Shown piece after piece: positions 25,894 to 36,396 of a stretch of 64,000 nucleotides of DNA. Both the position numbers and the translations under genes were made by a program. Source of the stretch: Oxalobacteraceae bacterium (GTDB taxonomy: Bacteria; Pseudomonadota; Gammaproteobacteria; Burkholderiales; Burkholderiaceae_D); contig JAJTGD010000002.1 in NCBI GenBank assembly GCA_021299035.1, forward strand, positions 62,001-126,000, read 5' to 3'. Position 1 is the first letter of the stretch. Each line of letters opens with the position of its first letter. Under the pieces are notes generated by a model. That model ran no database searches, was not told the origin of the DNA, and worked only from the letters and a program-made list of their open reading frames with translations.

Positions 25894-28800
25894 CTATTGG
25901 CCATTACCTGACTCAACCGGCTTGCGTCGAGCTGTTAACTTTTTAATGACAGGATCCTTCCACGGACCCGTCACCTGATAATCTTGCGTGAGCACAGCGG
26001 CTACCGGATTTTTCAGGAAAAACTGGGCCAAGAACGCGCCTAATCCGACCACTGGGTTCACAGCCAGGCCATACACGACAGATGCGCCCGCCGCGTTTAA
26101 TTCGGGAATGACCACGACCGTGAGGTTTTGTGTTTCGCCGATAAGATCAACTGTGCCGTCCATCAGAACAACTGCATTCGGCCCCCGCATCTTGAAACTA
26201 TCGGTCTTGAGTATTCCGCGTGTGATGGTCGCGGTACTGGCAATGCCATCGAACGCGAACCCTTCGGAAAAGATATCGCGAAAGTCGAGCGTCAGTCGAC
26301 GCGGCAACGACTGCAAACTCATCACGCCGAGTAGTTTTGCTACGCCGGGATCCGCCTTCAAAAACTGACCACTACCAAGCTTCAAACTCAAATTACCTGA
26401 GAGGGTAGGAAAATCGAACTGGGATGGATCTCCTCGCCAACTTAGATCGCCTTCCATCTTGCCCTTACCACCGCGCAGGGTACGCTCAAAGCCAACGCGA
26501 TCCAATAACACCCCGGCATCGGTGATATCCATTTCATAGTTGAGCGTACTCTGGCTCTCATTCTGGCTGGCTAGCCAGCGACCAGTAGCGCGTAAAGCTG
26601 CGCCTGGGTTAGTAATCGCTAGCTTGCTGATACGCCACTCACGCCCGGGAGCATTGGTAAGACTACCGTTGGTCGCTGCCAGCTCCAGTCGACCCAGCCT
26701 CATGCCATACAACTCGAAGTTATCAGCGATAACATCTAATCCTGGTAGCTCGGTGAATGATTTCTTCCCTGCCAGCAGGTCGCTCATACTTGATCGGTCG
26801 CGTTCCTCGATCTTCAGTTGCGTCAACCGCGCTGTAATCTTGCCAGCACCACGCTCTGACCACGGGTCCTCCCACGTAGCACGGCCTGACATGGCATTCA
26901 TATTCAGGTTAATCTGCCAACCACCACGGACACGATTCGCGCCGATCACTGCATTATCAAAGTTGCGTTCAGCGAATGTGAGCTCAGTCACCCGCAGATT
27001 GATCGCATCAATTGCAAAGAAAGCTTGCTCTGGCGATGTGCTCTCGGTTGAGGATGTCGCATCAGCGCCCAAACTGTTCAAGACATTGCGCCAGGCATCC
27101 GCATCAAGCGTGGGAAGATTGATCGCCAAGGCAACGCCACTATCATTATTAGGGATGGGTGTATTCACGCCGATCCCACCGCGCACCAGCTTCCAGCTGG
27201 CGCTGCCAGAGGCCGGTCGGGCTCGCAAATAGCGTGCGGAAATATTACGACCGAGCGTGAGCCGAATTTCTTCTGACTGGGTAGAATTGTCGAGCATGGC
27301 CGAAGGCGTGATGGCAACGCGCAGCGGGAAGCTCTCTGGCCCAGCTTTACGTAGCGGCAACGGCAGATCAATACCAAGCCCAACTAGATTCGAGTCAAGC
27401 GAGAAATCGGTACGCTGATCGCGGATCTTGAGATTCGCAACGTAACGCGCACTGCCGGAGAGCTTGCGCATAAAGCGCTTGGCCGTCTGATCTGTGACGA
27501 AACGCCCAAGACCGTCTGCGGTCACTGAACCATCAAAACGAACTTGCGTGCTTCCATCGCGTTGCGTGCCGCCAGTGATTACCACCGAACCGCCTAATGA
27601 ATTTCCTTGCAGTGATGCAATTTGGAATCCGTGATCGGTGAACCCGAGCTCACCCTGTACAGCGCTAACACTGGGCAATGATGGCCATAACTGAATTTCG
27701 TTTCCTGCAAATTTCACAGCGCCTTGCACACTCGCTTTACCCTCATCAGTCAGCGGAATTTGCATCTTCAAGCTTAATCTCGCCATCCCTGATGAGCGCG
27801 TATCTGCGGTAAGCTGATCGATCCAGCCAGCGACTGGTGTCGCATTCACATAAGTGAGCATTGCCGGCAGCATAGTGTTCGCACTACCGTTGACATCGAG
27901 GTGAGGTGCGTTGGCCATCAGATCAGGAATAACTACGTCGACGTTCGACAGCGGGATGCCTAAAGTCTTGGCAGCGTCGGCACGAATGTGAAGCCTGGAT
28001 CGGTCGATCGTTACCTGCGCATCAATATCATCAATGTGTGGCCATAGGGGCGTGCGACGATCAGCAGCCAACATCTGCGGTGCAGGGCTCAGGCGTCCTT
28101 GCTTGACGCGGGCGCTCAGCTTGAATATGCCGTCAGTACTCACGCCGCCGGGTCGCGCTCGGAACGGAAACTCACTCAATTCACCGCGAACCGTCACACT
28201 CACGTCTTCTGCACGACCATCCAGTAGGCCTGCGCTCATCCAATCGCGGGGGTCACGACCGATAGCCGCGGGCAAGTAATCCACGACCCGATTCAGCGCA
28301 ACGCTGGGAAAGCTTGCCTGCAAATCGACACTACCGAGTTTGCCTGGCGATATAGGCCAAGGCAGCAAGTGGGTGCCTTCCAATCTCCCCCGGAGCCCGG
28401 CTTGCTGAAAGTCGAGACGCTTAAGCCTGATCGATAAAACACGACGGTTTTCTCGGAGTGACCAGTCACCGTCCAAATCAAGCTGCTCGAATGTCATGGC
28501 GGGTGCGCCTAAGTAATTGGCAGTTTGTAACGTGCTGTTTTCAGATTTGAGTCTGATGTGACCACCATCCTGGTCTGCATCAATATCGCCCGACAAGCCA
28601 TCAAAGCCAAGTATCGATGAAGACGAATCATCAACAGCCGCCAACCGCTGCTTCAGAGCGAGCCGCTCAAAACTGCCACGTAGTTTGAAAGCTGCTTCTC
28701 CCGGTAGCGCACCCTCCCAACTGGCCGCGAAGTCTCTCAGTTGGCCACGCAAGCCAAGTTCACCCAGCAGTTTTCTTTCAGACGCAGATAGGGGTAAGTG

Positions 28801-30021
28801 ATCGGCCAGTCGAGATAGCGCATCAAGATCGATCTGCGTCATCTTCAATTCATGGCGCTCGCGCTTGTTGCCGCTCGCCGGGATAAAGCGATGGCTGGCC
28901 GTGGTGCGCGGTAGTACGGAGCCTTGGTCGGTACGCAGTGAAAAGTCGGTGAGCTGAATCTGGTGCCCCTTGCTGCCAAACGCGAACCATTGGGTCTTCA
29001 GGCCCGTGCTTGATTCCTCCACCGAGATTCGGCCACCGACTTCCATCAACTTCAGCGGCAGAAGATCCTCGGCCAGCGTGACCGCCACATTTTTCATGGC
29101 CAAATCAGCGGTCAGGTTATCGATCGAACCACCATCAAAACTGACCCAGCTACGCAGCGCCCCCTCACCGCCCGCCAATTTATAGGGTAAGTCAAGATAA
29201 GGCCGCCATGCGTCGAAGTGCGCCTCACGCACATCCGAATAAAACTTACCGGACCAACGCGAAAAATCGGCTCGGTTGCGTGAAAACGGCGGATACGTAA
29301 ACTCGACTCGCAGATCAATCGGCGCCGCTAATTCAGCAGGTGGCGTAGCCATCAAGGCCGCCCGATGCGATCGCCAGCCATTTCGAAGAACAAAGCTGAT
29401 CTCCGACAAAGTCAGTTCTGGCGCGCCGCGTTGCCGGTCAAGCCAGCGCAGCTTTCCCGACCTCACCACAATCTCCGGCTGATCCAGCAGCCAATTCAGT
29501 ACTCGACTATCGTCCGGTTGGCCGGTGTCGATCGGCATACCCGCCACGTACAAGCGACCATTGGCGTCGCGCTCGATGTCCAGGTCCGGCTGCACGATCT
29601 CGAGGGAGCGAAGCTGAATCTGTCCCAGCAACGAGGACCAGGAGATTGTCGCGTTGACCCGGGGCAGCAGCAGTGCCTGGTCGCCGTGCTCATCGCGAAT
29701 CAACACCCCCTCCAACTGGAGGTTAGGCATCAGGCCGTACCAGCGCGCACTGATACCGGCAATCTCTACAGGCCGGTGAAGCATCTGGCTGGCCACGCTA
29801 GCGACCGTAGACTTATATTGATCGATATTGGGCAGCACTACATAGCGCAGCCCTAGAAACAGCCCGCAGAAAGCAAAGTAGAAAACCGCAACCGTGACCC
29901 CCAACCAATACATCGAGCGGCGTGACAGATGGGTCAAGGATCCCAGAACCGAGATGAACGCGGCCCAACGGCTCACCCCTGCGGGTGGCGGCGCTTCAGT
30001 CGTTGGGAGCTCGGTTGACAT
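25894..30021 (-). CDS. yhdP: YhdP family AsmA-like envelope protein
   Basis: Predicted 1375-residue protein of the YhdP/TamB/AsmA-like group (DUF3971 and AsmA_2), which in E. coli moves phospholipids toward the outer membrane. One N-terminal membrane anchor (SMYWLGVTVAVFYFAFCGLF) is followed by a very long periplasmic beta-rich region and a conserved C-terminal part (VVIPELNAAGASVVYGLAVNP). I start at ATG 30021; a TTG three codons earlier would be the alternative. Length is close to the E. coli protein. It is divergent from glnE. Confidence 0.93.
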   Translation of the reverse strand: MSTELPTTEAPPPAGVSRWAAFISVLGSLTHLSRRSMYWLGVTVAVFYFAFCGLFLGLRYVVLPNIDQYKSTVASVASQMLHRPVEIAGISARWYGLMPNLQLEGVLIRDEHGDQALLLPRVNATISWSSLLGQIQLRSLEIVQPDLDIERDANGRLYVAGMPIDTGQPDDSRVLNWLLDQPEIVVRSGKLRWLDRQRGAPELTLSEISFVLRNGWRSHRAALMATPPAELAAPIDLRVEFTYPPFSRNRADFSRWSGKFYSDVREAHFDAWRPYLDLPYKLAGGEGALRSWVSFDGGSIDNLTADLAMKNVAVTLAEDLLPLKLMEVGGRISVEESSTGLKTQWFAFGSKGHQIQLTDFSLRTDQGSVLPRTTASHRFIPASGNKRERHELKMTQIDLDALSRLADHLPLSASERKLLGELGLRGQLRDFAASWEGALPGEAAFKLRGSFERLALKQRLAAVDDSSSSILGFDGLSGDIDADQDGGHIRLKSENSTLQTANYLGAPAMTFEQLDLDGDWSLRENRRVLSIRLKRLDFQQAGLRGRLEGTHLLPWPISPGKLGSVDLQASFPSVALNRVVDYLPAAIGRDPRDWMSAGLLDGRAEDVSVTVRGELSEFPFRARPGGVSTDGIFKLSARVKQGRLSPAPQMLAADRRTPLWPHIDDIDAQVTIDRSRLHIRADAAKTLGIPLSNVDVVIPDLMANAPHLDVNGSANTMLPAMLTYVNATPVAGWIDQLTADTRSSGMARLSLKMQIPLTDEGKASVQGAVKFAGNEIQLWPSLPSVSAVQGELGFTDHGFQIASLQGNSLGGSVVITGGTQRDGSTQVRFDGSVTADGLGRFVTDQTAKRFMRKLSGSARYVANLKIRDQRTDFSLDSNLVGLGIDLPLPLRKAGPESFPLRVAITPSAMLDNSTQSEEIRLTLGRNISARYLRARPASGSASWKLVRGGIGVNTPIPNNDSGVALAINLPTLDADAWRNVLNSLGADATSSTESTSPEQAFFAIDAINLRVTELTFAERNFDNAVIGANRVRGGWQINLNMNAMSGRATWEDPWSERGAGKITARLTQLKIEERDRSSMSDLLAGKKSFTELPGLDVIADNFELYGMRLGRLELAATNGSLTNAPGREWRISKLAITNPGAALRATGRWLASQNESQSTLNYEMDITDAGVLLDRVGFERTLRGGKGKMEGDLSWRGDPSQFDFPTLSGNLSLKLGSGQFLKADPGVAKLLGVMSLQSLPRRLTLDFRDIFSEGFAFDGIASTATITRGILKTDSFKMRGPNAVVLMDGTVDLIGETQNLTVVVIPELNAAGASVVYGLAVNPVVGLGAFLAQFFLKNPVAAVLTQDYQVTGPWKDPVIKKLTARRKPVESGNGQ

Positions 30022-30144
30022 CGGGGGCAAGTATCATCAGGTTCAAGCGGACCGCATCATCGTCGGCGAGACCCGGGCAGTCGCAATTTCATTATCATAT
30101 CTGCAAGCTGGCAGGTGCTCCGCACCTCCGTCAAGACCCCAATC

Positions 30145-32865
30145 ATGAACAGCAACCCGCAATTAGCCCGCAGTGAACCCTCACGTTTTGTTCAGCGCTG
30201 GCTAACTGCCGACCCGGCTCGCGTCGCTGAGCTCGAGCAACTAACCGGATTATCGCTTGACCGGCTCGACCTTGCCGATTTGCTGAAAAAGCAGTTAGAG
30301 CGAGCCGCTTCGCTCCCGGCGGCAATGCGGCGCCTGCGCAATTTGCTGGTAGCCGCTATTGCCACGCGCGACCTCGGTGGATACGCCGAATTAAATGAGG
30401 TGCTGACAGCGATTTCGCGCTTTGCTGATTTTGTTGTCAATACGCACCTCAATGCGCGTTATCAAGAAATGTGCGACCTGCACGGCACGCCGACCGGTGA
30501 AGAATCTGGTCGGACGCAACACATGATTGTGGTTGGCATGGGCAAGCTGGGTGGGCACGAGTTGAATGTGTCATCTGACATTGATCTGATTTTCCTCTAT
30601 CCCGAAGATGGTGAAACTGTTCGCACTCAGGAACATCAGCGGTCTCTGTCGAATCATGAGTTTTTCGTTCGTCTCGGTCGCAAGCTGATTGGTGATATTG
30701 CGGAAATCACCGAGGATGGTTTCAGCTTTCGGGTCGATATGGCGCTACGACCCAACGGCGGCTCGGGGCCGCTGGCAGCTAGTTTCGCCATGCTCGAGAC
30801 CTATCTTGTCACGCAAGGGCGTGAATGGGAGCGCTACGCTTGGGTGAAAGCGCGCGCACTGACTGGTACCGCAGAGGATATCGACGCGTTGACCCAGACA
30901 GTGCAGCCATTTGTTTACCGCCGCTACCTCGACTTTGGCGCCATCAAGGCATTGCGCAATATGCACGCGCAAATACGGGCAGAAGTAGTTCGGCAAGAGA
31001 CGCGACACCCGCAGCGTAATGTAAACGTCAAACTCGGTCGTGGTGGAATTCGAGAAATCGAGTTTCTGACACAGGTGTTTCAATTGATCCGTGGCGGGCG
31101 CGATCCTGCGCTGCGTGATCGGTCAACACGTGCGACGCTAAAGACGATTGCCGACAAAAAGCTGCTGAGTGCCGATGTCGTCGATCGCCTGCTGAGCAGC
31201 TACCGCTTCCTCCGAAATCTGGAGCATCGAATTCAGTATCTTGATGATGCACAGAGCCATGTGCTGCCGCCCAATGATGAAGATCGTCTGCGAATCGCCC
31301 AGATGATGGGCTATACCGATGTCGACGCGCTGATCCAAGCCCATGAAGACTGTAGCCAGTGGGTTGCCGCACAATTTGATGCGATGTTCGAAGACAAAAG
31401 CGGCCAGCAAGTCGCCGAGAACAATAGCGGAACACCCATCGCGCTGGATGAACTCGATGAAGAGGCAATGGCGGCTTATCTTCAGTCGCTCAGCTTCGAT
31501 GAACCCACACTTACGGCGCAACGCTTGCTGTCCACCCTACGCTCGAGCCGTATGCAATCGCTACCCGAGCAACGAAAAATACAGTTACATACGCTCATCC
31601 GTAGTGCGTTGCCGATCGTGGTTGCAGAGCCCGGCACCCGATCCGTCACCTTGAATCGTGTGCTCGATCTATTCGAAGCGATCGCGCGCCGCTCGGCTTA
31701 CCTCGAGTTACTCACCGAGTTCCCGCAGGCACTAGCGCGGGTCATACGCATGATTGCGGCCAGCGCTTGGGCAGCGCAGTATCTCAATCGTCATCCGGTG
31801 CTGATGGATGAACTACTCGACGCGTCTGCGCTTGAAGCCGAGCCCGATTGGAGTGCCTTTGCTTCAGAGTGCCGACAACGGCTGCTCGCCTTCGAGGGCG
31901 ATACCGAGCGGCAAATGGATCTACTGCGTGAACAGCACCATTCACAGCAATTCCGACTACTGGCACAAGATCTCGGTGGGCTACTCACCGTTGAACGACT
32001 GGCCGACCACCTGTCTGCGCTGGCTGATGTTCTGGTCGCAGTGACCATTGAAGCGGTGTGGCAGACCCTACCCGGCCGTCATCGTGAACGCCCCGCTTTC
32101 GCGGTGATTGCCTACGGCAAGCTGGGTGGCAAAGAACTGGGCTACGCGTCCGATCTAGACCTGATCTTTTTGTACGATGACGAGGATCAAGATGCCCCAC
32201 CCCTGTATGCAAAACTGGCGCAGCGTTTCATTACCTGGATGACGAGCCATACCGCAGCAGGTGTACTGTTTGATATCGATGTGGCGCTGAGGCCCGATGG
32301 TGCCAGTGGATTATTGGTCTCATCGTTCACCGCATTTGAAAAATACCAGCACCAATCCGCCTGGGTTTGGGAGCATCAGGCACTTACCCGGGCGCGCTTC
32401 TGCGCTGGTGATACAGCGATCGGTGAACGTTTCGAATATTTACGGGGTGTACTACTTCAGCAGCCGCGTGATGCGGCGAAGCTTCGCGAGGAAGTACTCG
32501 CAATGCGTAAGCGCATGCATGACGCTCACCCTAACCGTTCTGCAGATTTCGACCTGAAACATGACCCAGGCGGCATGATCGATATCGAGTTTATCGTTCA
32601 GTACCTCGTGCTGCTTCACGCGCATGAGCACGAGGAACTCACCGCTGACATCGGCAATATTGCACTGCTAAAACTGGCCGGCCAAATTGGACTGATCGAT
32701 ACCAAGCTCGCGATCGGAGTCGCCGATGCCTACCGTGAATTTCGTCGACTGCAGCACAAGATCCGGCTGCGTGGTGAGGACCGGGCACGTATCGAGCCGA
32801 CGGCTATCGCCGCCATGCGCGACGCGGTCATTGCCCTTTGGCACAAGATTTTTCCCGCTGAATAG
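30145..32865 (+). CDS. glnE: Glutamine synthetase adenylyltransferase/removase
   Basis: Predicted 906-residue bifunctional enzyme that adenylylates and deadenylylates glutamine synthetase in nitrogen control. Two nucleotidyltransferase domains are visible: GMGKLGGHELNVSSDIDLIF (about residue 130) and AYGKLGGKELGYASDLDLIF (about residue 655). It is somewhat shorter at the N-terminus than the E. coli protein. I start at ATG 30145; the longer frame from 30115 lacks support. The stop is at 32863-32865, before the repeat region. Confidence 0.95.
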   Translation: MNSNPQLARSEPSRFVQRWLTADPARVAELEQLTGLSLDRLDLADLLKKQLERAASLPAAMRRLRNLLVAAIATRDLGGYAELNEVLTAISRFADFVVNTHLNARYQEMCDLHGTPTGEESGRTQHMIVVGMGKLGGHELNVSSDIDLIFLYPEDGETVRTQEHQRSLSNHEFFVRLGRKLIGDIAEITEDGFSFRVDMALRPNGGSGPLAASFAMLETYLVTQGREWERYAWVKARALTGTAEDIDALTQTVQPFVYRRYLDFGAIKALRNMHAQIRAEVVRQETRHPQRNVNVKLGRGGIREIEFLTQVFQLIRGGRDPALRDRSTRATLKTIADKKLLSADVVDRLLSSYRFLRNLEHRIQYLDDAQSHVLPPNDEDRLRIAQMMGYTDVDALIQAHEDCSQWVAAQFDAMFEDKSGQQVAENNSGTPIALDELDEEAMAAYLQSLSFDEPTLTAQRLLSTLRSSRMQSLPEQRKIQLHTLIRSALPIVVAEPGTRSVTLNRVLDLFEAIARRSAYLELLTEFPQALARVIRMIAASAWAAQYLNRHPVLMDELLDASALEAEPDWSAFASECRQRLLAFEGDTERQMDLLREQHHSQQFRLLAQDLGGLLTVERLADHLSALADVLVAVTIEAVWQTLPGRHRERPAFAVIAYGKLGGKELGYASDLDLIFLYDDEDQDAPPLYAKLAQRFITWMTSHTAAGVLFDIDVALRPDGASGLLVSSFTAFEKYQHQSAWVWEHQALTRARFCAGDTAIGERFEYLRGVLLQQPRDAAKLREEVLAMRKRMHDAHPNRSADFDLKHDPGGMIDIEFIVQYLVLLHAHEHEELTADIGNIALLKLAGQIGLIDTKLAIGVADAYREFRRLQHKIRLRGEDRARIEPTAIAAMRDAVIALWHKIFPAE

Positions 32866-32928
32866 CCGCTTTCCCCGACTCAAAAAACTTCTCAGGAGAT
32901 ACAAAGTTCTCAGTCCAAGTAATTTGAG

Positions 32929-32949
32929 GCCGACAAAAAAACGGCTTTT
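32929..32949 (+). terminator. Weak candidate terminator after glnE
   Basis: GCCG and CGGC around an A-rich 9-nt loop are followed by TTTT. The stem is only 4 bp, so termination would be inefficient. The rest of the 339-bp space between glnE and gap holds the two 66-bp repeats and the gap remnant. Confidence 0.35.
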
Positions 32950-32974
32950 AATTCAACCATGTCGGTGTTTCGAG

Positions 32975-33040
32975 GTTGTGGCTTCGGCCGGCCCATCGGG
33001 CCTTAACTTAGCTTCGCTAAGTTAGCCTACGCCGCAACGA
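32975..33040. repeat. 66-bp structured repeat, copy 1
   Basis: Identical over all 66 bases to the copy at 33121-33186; the copies start 146 bp apart. Internally it has an outer stem (GTTGTGGC with GCCGCAAC, one wobble), GGCCCATCGGGCC, and a perfect TAACTTAGC-TTC-GCTAAGTTA hairpin, so it can fold into a branched structure. It lies just beyond the gap remnant, in the same relation as copy 2 has to intact gap. Confidence 0.9.
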
Positions 33041-33058
33041 GTGGGGCAGCAGCCTCGT

Positions 33059-33112
33059 TTACTTCGCTGTCATCAATGCGACTGTCGTATCTAGCATACG
33101 ATTACTGAAGCC
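33059..33112 (-). pseudogene. 3'-end remnant of a second gap gene
   Basis: Eighteen codons including the TAA stop translate to [17 protein letters not shown], identical to the C-terminus of the intact gap gene at 33205-33258. The DNA differs at 10 of 54 positions, all synonymous. Similarity ends upstream at the boundary with repeat copy 2. This looks like the tail of a formerly functional paralog, the rest deleted. A 27-codon frame (33059-33142) beginning inside repeat copy 2 reads through it but has no sign of being a real gene. Confidence 0.8.
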
Positions 33113-33120
33113 CTTCAACC

Positions 33121-33186
33121 GTTGTGGCTTCGGCCGGCCCATCGGGCCTTAACTTAGCTTCGCTAAGTTAGCCTACGCCGCAACGA
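33121..33186. repeat. 66-bp structured repeat, copy 2
   Basis: Second copy of the 66-bp element, 18 bp beyond the gap stop codon, thus in the 3' untranslated region of gap. It has the same nested inverted repeats as copy 1. It could act as an RNA-stabilising or terminating structure for gap, although no T-run follows. Confidence 0.9.
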
Positions 33187-33204
33187 ATGGTGCTGCGCTT
33201 TTAG

Positions 33205-34215
33205 TTATTTCGCTGTCATTAGAGCAACGGTGGTATCTAACATGCGATTACTAAAGCCCCATTCGTTGTCATACCACGACGATACTTTGACGAGGCGTCC
33301 TGAGACTTTGGTCAGGGTTGCATCGAAATTGGAGGACGCGGGGTTGTGGTTGTAATCGATCGAGACCAGCTGCTCGGTGTTGTACGTCAGCACCCCATGC
33401 AGCGGACCGTCGGCCGCTTCTTTCATGATCGCATTGACTTCTTCGACCGTGGTATCGCGCGCTGCGATGAAGGACAGATCTACCACCGAAACATTGATGG
33501 TCGGGACACGAATCGCATAGCCATCAAGCTTGCCATCCAACTCTGGCAACACCAGCCCAACAGCAACAGCAGCACCGGTTTTGGTTGGGATCATCGACAT
33601 GGTCGCCGAGCGAGCGCGGCGCAGGTCTTCGTGCATCACGTCCGTCAGTACCTGATCGTTGGTGTAAGCATGCACCGTAGTCATCAGACCATTCAATAAG
33701 CCAATCTTGTCGTTCAGCGGCTTGACGAGTGGTGCGAGGCAGTTGGTGGTGCAGGAGGCGTTCGAGATCACCGTGTGCGAGGATTTCAATACCGACTGAT
33801 TGACGCCGTAAACCACGGTCGCATCGACATCTTTGCCGCCGGGTGCCGAGATAATGACTTTCTTGGCGCCACCTTTCAGGTGTGCCGATGCTTTTTCTTT
33901 GGAGGTGAAAAAGCCGGTGCATTCGAGCACCACATCAACACCCAACTCACCCCATGGAATCTGCGCTGGATCGCGCTGGGCAAACACCCGAATCTTGTCG
34001 CCGTTGACGATCATGTAATCACCGTCGACCGTGACCGTACCAGGAAACTTGCCGTGCGCTGTGTCGTAGCGCGTCAGGTGCGCATTGGACTCCGGCTGGC
34101 CGAGATCGTTGATCGCGACGATCTGGATATCGTTTTTCTTACCGCCTTCGTAATGTGCGCGCAGTATGTTGCGGCCGATTCGGCCGTAACCGTTGATGGC
34201 AACCTTGATGGTCAT
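33205..34215 (-). CDS. gap: Glyceraldehyde-3-phosphate dehydrogenase
   Basis: Predicted 336-residue type I NAD-dependent GAPDH of glycolysis and gluconeogenesis. The Rossmann start [16 protein letters not shown], the catalytic [13 protein letters not shown] and the [13 protein letters not shown]-type C-terminal region ([12 protein letters not shown]) are clear. It follows tkt by 44 bp and is probably cotranscribed with it. Its 3' end borders a 66-bp repeat, and a remnant of a second gap 3' end lies 93 bp beyond. Confidence 0.97.
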   Translation of the reverse strand: MTIKVAINGYGRIGRNILRAHYEGGKKNDIQIVAINDLGQPESNAHLTRYDTAHGKFPGTVTVDGDYMIVNGDKIRVFAQRDPAQIPWGELGVDVVLECTGFFTSKEKASAHLKGGAKKVIISAPGGKDVDATVVYGVNQSVLKSSHTVISNASCTTNCLAPLVKPLNDKIGLLNGLMTTVHAYTNDQVLTDVMHEDLRRARSATMSMIPTKTGAAVAVGLVLPELDGKLDGYAIRVPTINVSVVDLSFIAARDTTVEEVNAIMKEAADGPLHGVLTYNTEQLVSIDYNHNPASSNFDATLTKVSGRLVKVSSWYDNEWGFSNRMLDTTVALMTAK

Positions 34216-34259
34216 GGAGTTCTCCTGAGTACGATAGTTATTAACCGTGTCTGGTCAGA

Positions 34260-36254
34260 TTAGTGCAATACCGATCTAACCGCGGCCACCACGCGATCGG
34301 TGGTGAAACCAAAATATTTGAACAATGCGCCAGCCGGTGCGGACTCGCCGAAGGTATCGATACCAATCACCTTGCCCTCGAGTCCGACATACTTGAACCA
34401 GAAATCGGTCACGCCGGCCTCGACTGCAACGCGCGGCATGCCTTTGGGCAGCACACTGGCTTGGTACTCGGCATCTTGACGCGCGAACACGTCAGCACAA
34501 GGCATCGACACTACACGTACCGGCACACCTTCAGCAGCCAATTGCTCGGCTGACTTTAGCGCCAACTCGATCTCCGAGCCAGTTGCAATAATCAAAGCTT
34601 TTGCATTCGGCGCATCACGCAGTACATAGGCACCACGCGCAATGGCAGCAATCTGCCCCGTATCACGCTCGACAAAGGGCAAGTTCTGCCGCGAAAAAAT
34701 CAGGGTACTCGGACCGTCGTGTCGTTTAACCGCCTCAGCCCAAGCTACTGCCGACTCGACAGTATCGCAAGGACGCCAGTTATCCAATTGCGGTATCAAA
34801 CGCAAGCTGGAGACATGTTCAACCGATTGATGGGTCGGGCCATCTTCGCCGAGTCCGATCGAGTCATGCGTAAACACGAACAAGCTGCGCTGCTTCATCA
34901 AGGCAGCCATGCGCAATGCGTTACGGCTGTAATCAGAAAAGGTGAGGAAAGTCGCGCCAAAAGGAATAAAGCCGCCATGCAGAGCAATGCCATTCATGAT
35001 GGCGCTCATGCCGAATTCACGCACACCATAATTGATGTGGTTGCCGGGTTGTCCCGCGCGCACTGCGACGCACTCTTTCCAGTTGGTGAGGTTTGAGCCA
35101 GTCAGATCGGCTGATCCACCAAGGAATTCCGGCAATGCGGCCGACAAAGCTTGAATCGCGTTTTGGCTTGCCTTGCGGGTTGCTATCGTTTCCTTCTTGT
35201 CGACGCAGGCAGCAATCATCGCAGCGACGGTTTTATCAAAGCCAACTGGCAGCTCACCTTTCATGCGGCGTTCGAACTCTGCTGCATCGGCAGGGAACTG
35301 CTGACGGTAGGCAGCAAATGTTTTGCTCCATGCTGATTGCAGCGAGTTGCCCTTGGCTTTCGCATCCCAAGCAGCATATACGTCCGCAGGAATCTCGAAA
35401 GGTGGTGAGGTCCAGCCGATGGCTGCACGTGTGGCGGCAATCTCGTTGTCGCCAAGCGCAGCACCATGAACCTTGTCGGTACCTTGCATGTTCGGTGCAC
35501 CCTTGCCGATCACGGTCTTGCAGCAGATTAGGGTCGGCTTGTTCGAGCCCTTGGCTTGCGTAATTGCAGCATCGATCGCCGCAACATCATGACCATCAAC
35601 ACTGGGTATCACGTTCCAGCCGTAGGCTTCGAATCGTTTTGGTGTGTTGTCCTTGAACCAGCCCTCGACCTCGCCATCGATAGATATACCGTTATCGTCA
35701 TACAGCACGATCAGTTTCGATAGCCCCAGGGTGCCTGCGAGCGAGCAGACTTCATGGCTGATGCCCTCCATCAGACAACCATCACCCAGGAACACATAGG
35801 TGTAGTGGTCGACGATATCAAAGCCGGGCTTGTTGAAACGTGCCGCCAGCAACCACTCAGCCAGCGCCATGCCCACTGCATTCGCGATACCTTGGCCTAG
35901 CGGCCCGGTAGTCGTCTCAATACCGGGAGTAATGTCAACCTCGGGATGGCCAGGTGTCTTCGAGTGCAGCTGGCGGAAATTCTTCAGCTCTTCCATCGGC
36001 AAGTCATAACCGGCCAGATGCAGTAAGGCGTAATGCAACATGGAGCCGTGGCCGTTCGAGACCACGAATCGATCACGATCCGCCCAGCGCGGATCAGCGG
36101 GATTGTGGCGCAAGTGATTCGACCAAAGCGCGACCGCGATCTCAGCCATGCCCATGGGCATGCCGGGGTGGCCTGAATTCGCCTTTTGTACGGCGTCCAT
36201 TGCCAACGCGCGAATCGCGTTCGCCATATTGCGGGTGTCTTGGGTGGTAGTCAT
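34260..36254 (-). CDS. tkt: Transketolase
   Basis: Predicted 664-residue thiamine diphosphate enzyme that moves two-carbon units between sugar phosphates in the pentose phosphate pathway or Calvin cycle. [16 protein letters not shown], the cofactor motif [14 protein letters not shown], and the transketolase segment [16 protein letters not shown] are present. It lies upstream of gap. No RuBisCO or phosphoribulokinase gene is nearby, so the role is probably the pentose phosphate pathway. It is divergent from rsmE. Confidence 0.97.
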   Translation of the reverse strand: MTTTQDTRNMANAIRALAMDAVQKANSGHPGMPMGMAEIAVALWSNHLRHNPADPRWADRDRFVVSNGHGSMLHYALLHLAGYDLPMEELKNFRQLHSKTPGHPEVDITPGIETTTGPLGQGIANAVGMALAEWLLAARFNKPGFDIVDHYTYVFLGDGCLMEGISHEVCSLAGTLGLSKLIVLYDDNGISIDGEVEGWFKDNTPKRFEAYGWNVIPSVDGHDVAAIDAAITQAKGSNKPTLICCKTVIGKGAPNMQGTDKVHGAALGDNEIAATRAAIGWTSPPFEIPADVYAAWDAKAKGNSLQSAWSKTFAAYRQQFPADAAEFERRMKGELPVGFDKTVAAMIAACVDKKETIATRKASQNAIQALSAALPEFLGGSADLTGSNLTNWKECVAVRAGQPGNHINYGVREFGMSAIMNGIALHGGFIPFGATFLTFSDYSRNALRMAALMKQRSLFVFTHDSIGLGEDGPTHQSVEHVSSLRLIPQLDNWRPCDTVESAVAWAEAVKRHDGPSTLIFSRQNLPFVERDTGQIAAIARGAYVLRDAPNAKALIIATGSEIELALKSAEQLAAEGVPVRVVSMPCADVFARQDAEYQASVLPKGMPRVAVEAGVTDFWFKYVGLEGKVIGIDTFGESAPAGALFKYFGFTTDRVVAAVRSVLH

Positions 36255-36396
36255 GTTGGCAAGCCGGGCTAGATTCGACGGCCGTCGGCGGCGAGAGCGC
36301 AGACCGGTGGAAAAGGGCGCGATTTTACCAGACCACCCCCGTCCACTTACAATCAGTGAGTGCCGTCACCCACCCCACTCAGCGCCGTTATTTCAC

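Noticed and set aside
33059-33142. 27-residue reading frame starting in repeat copy 2 and ending in the gap remnant
   Set aside because: The start lies in a structured repeat, there is no ribosome binding site, and the conserved part is explained by descent from gap.
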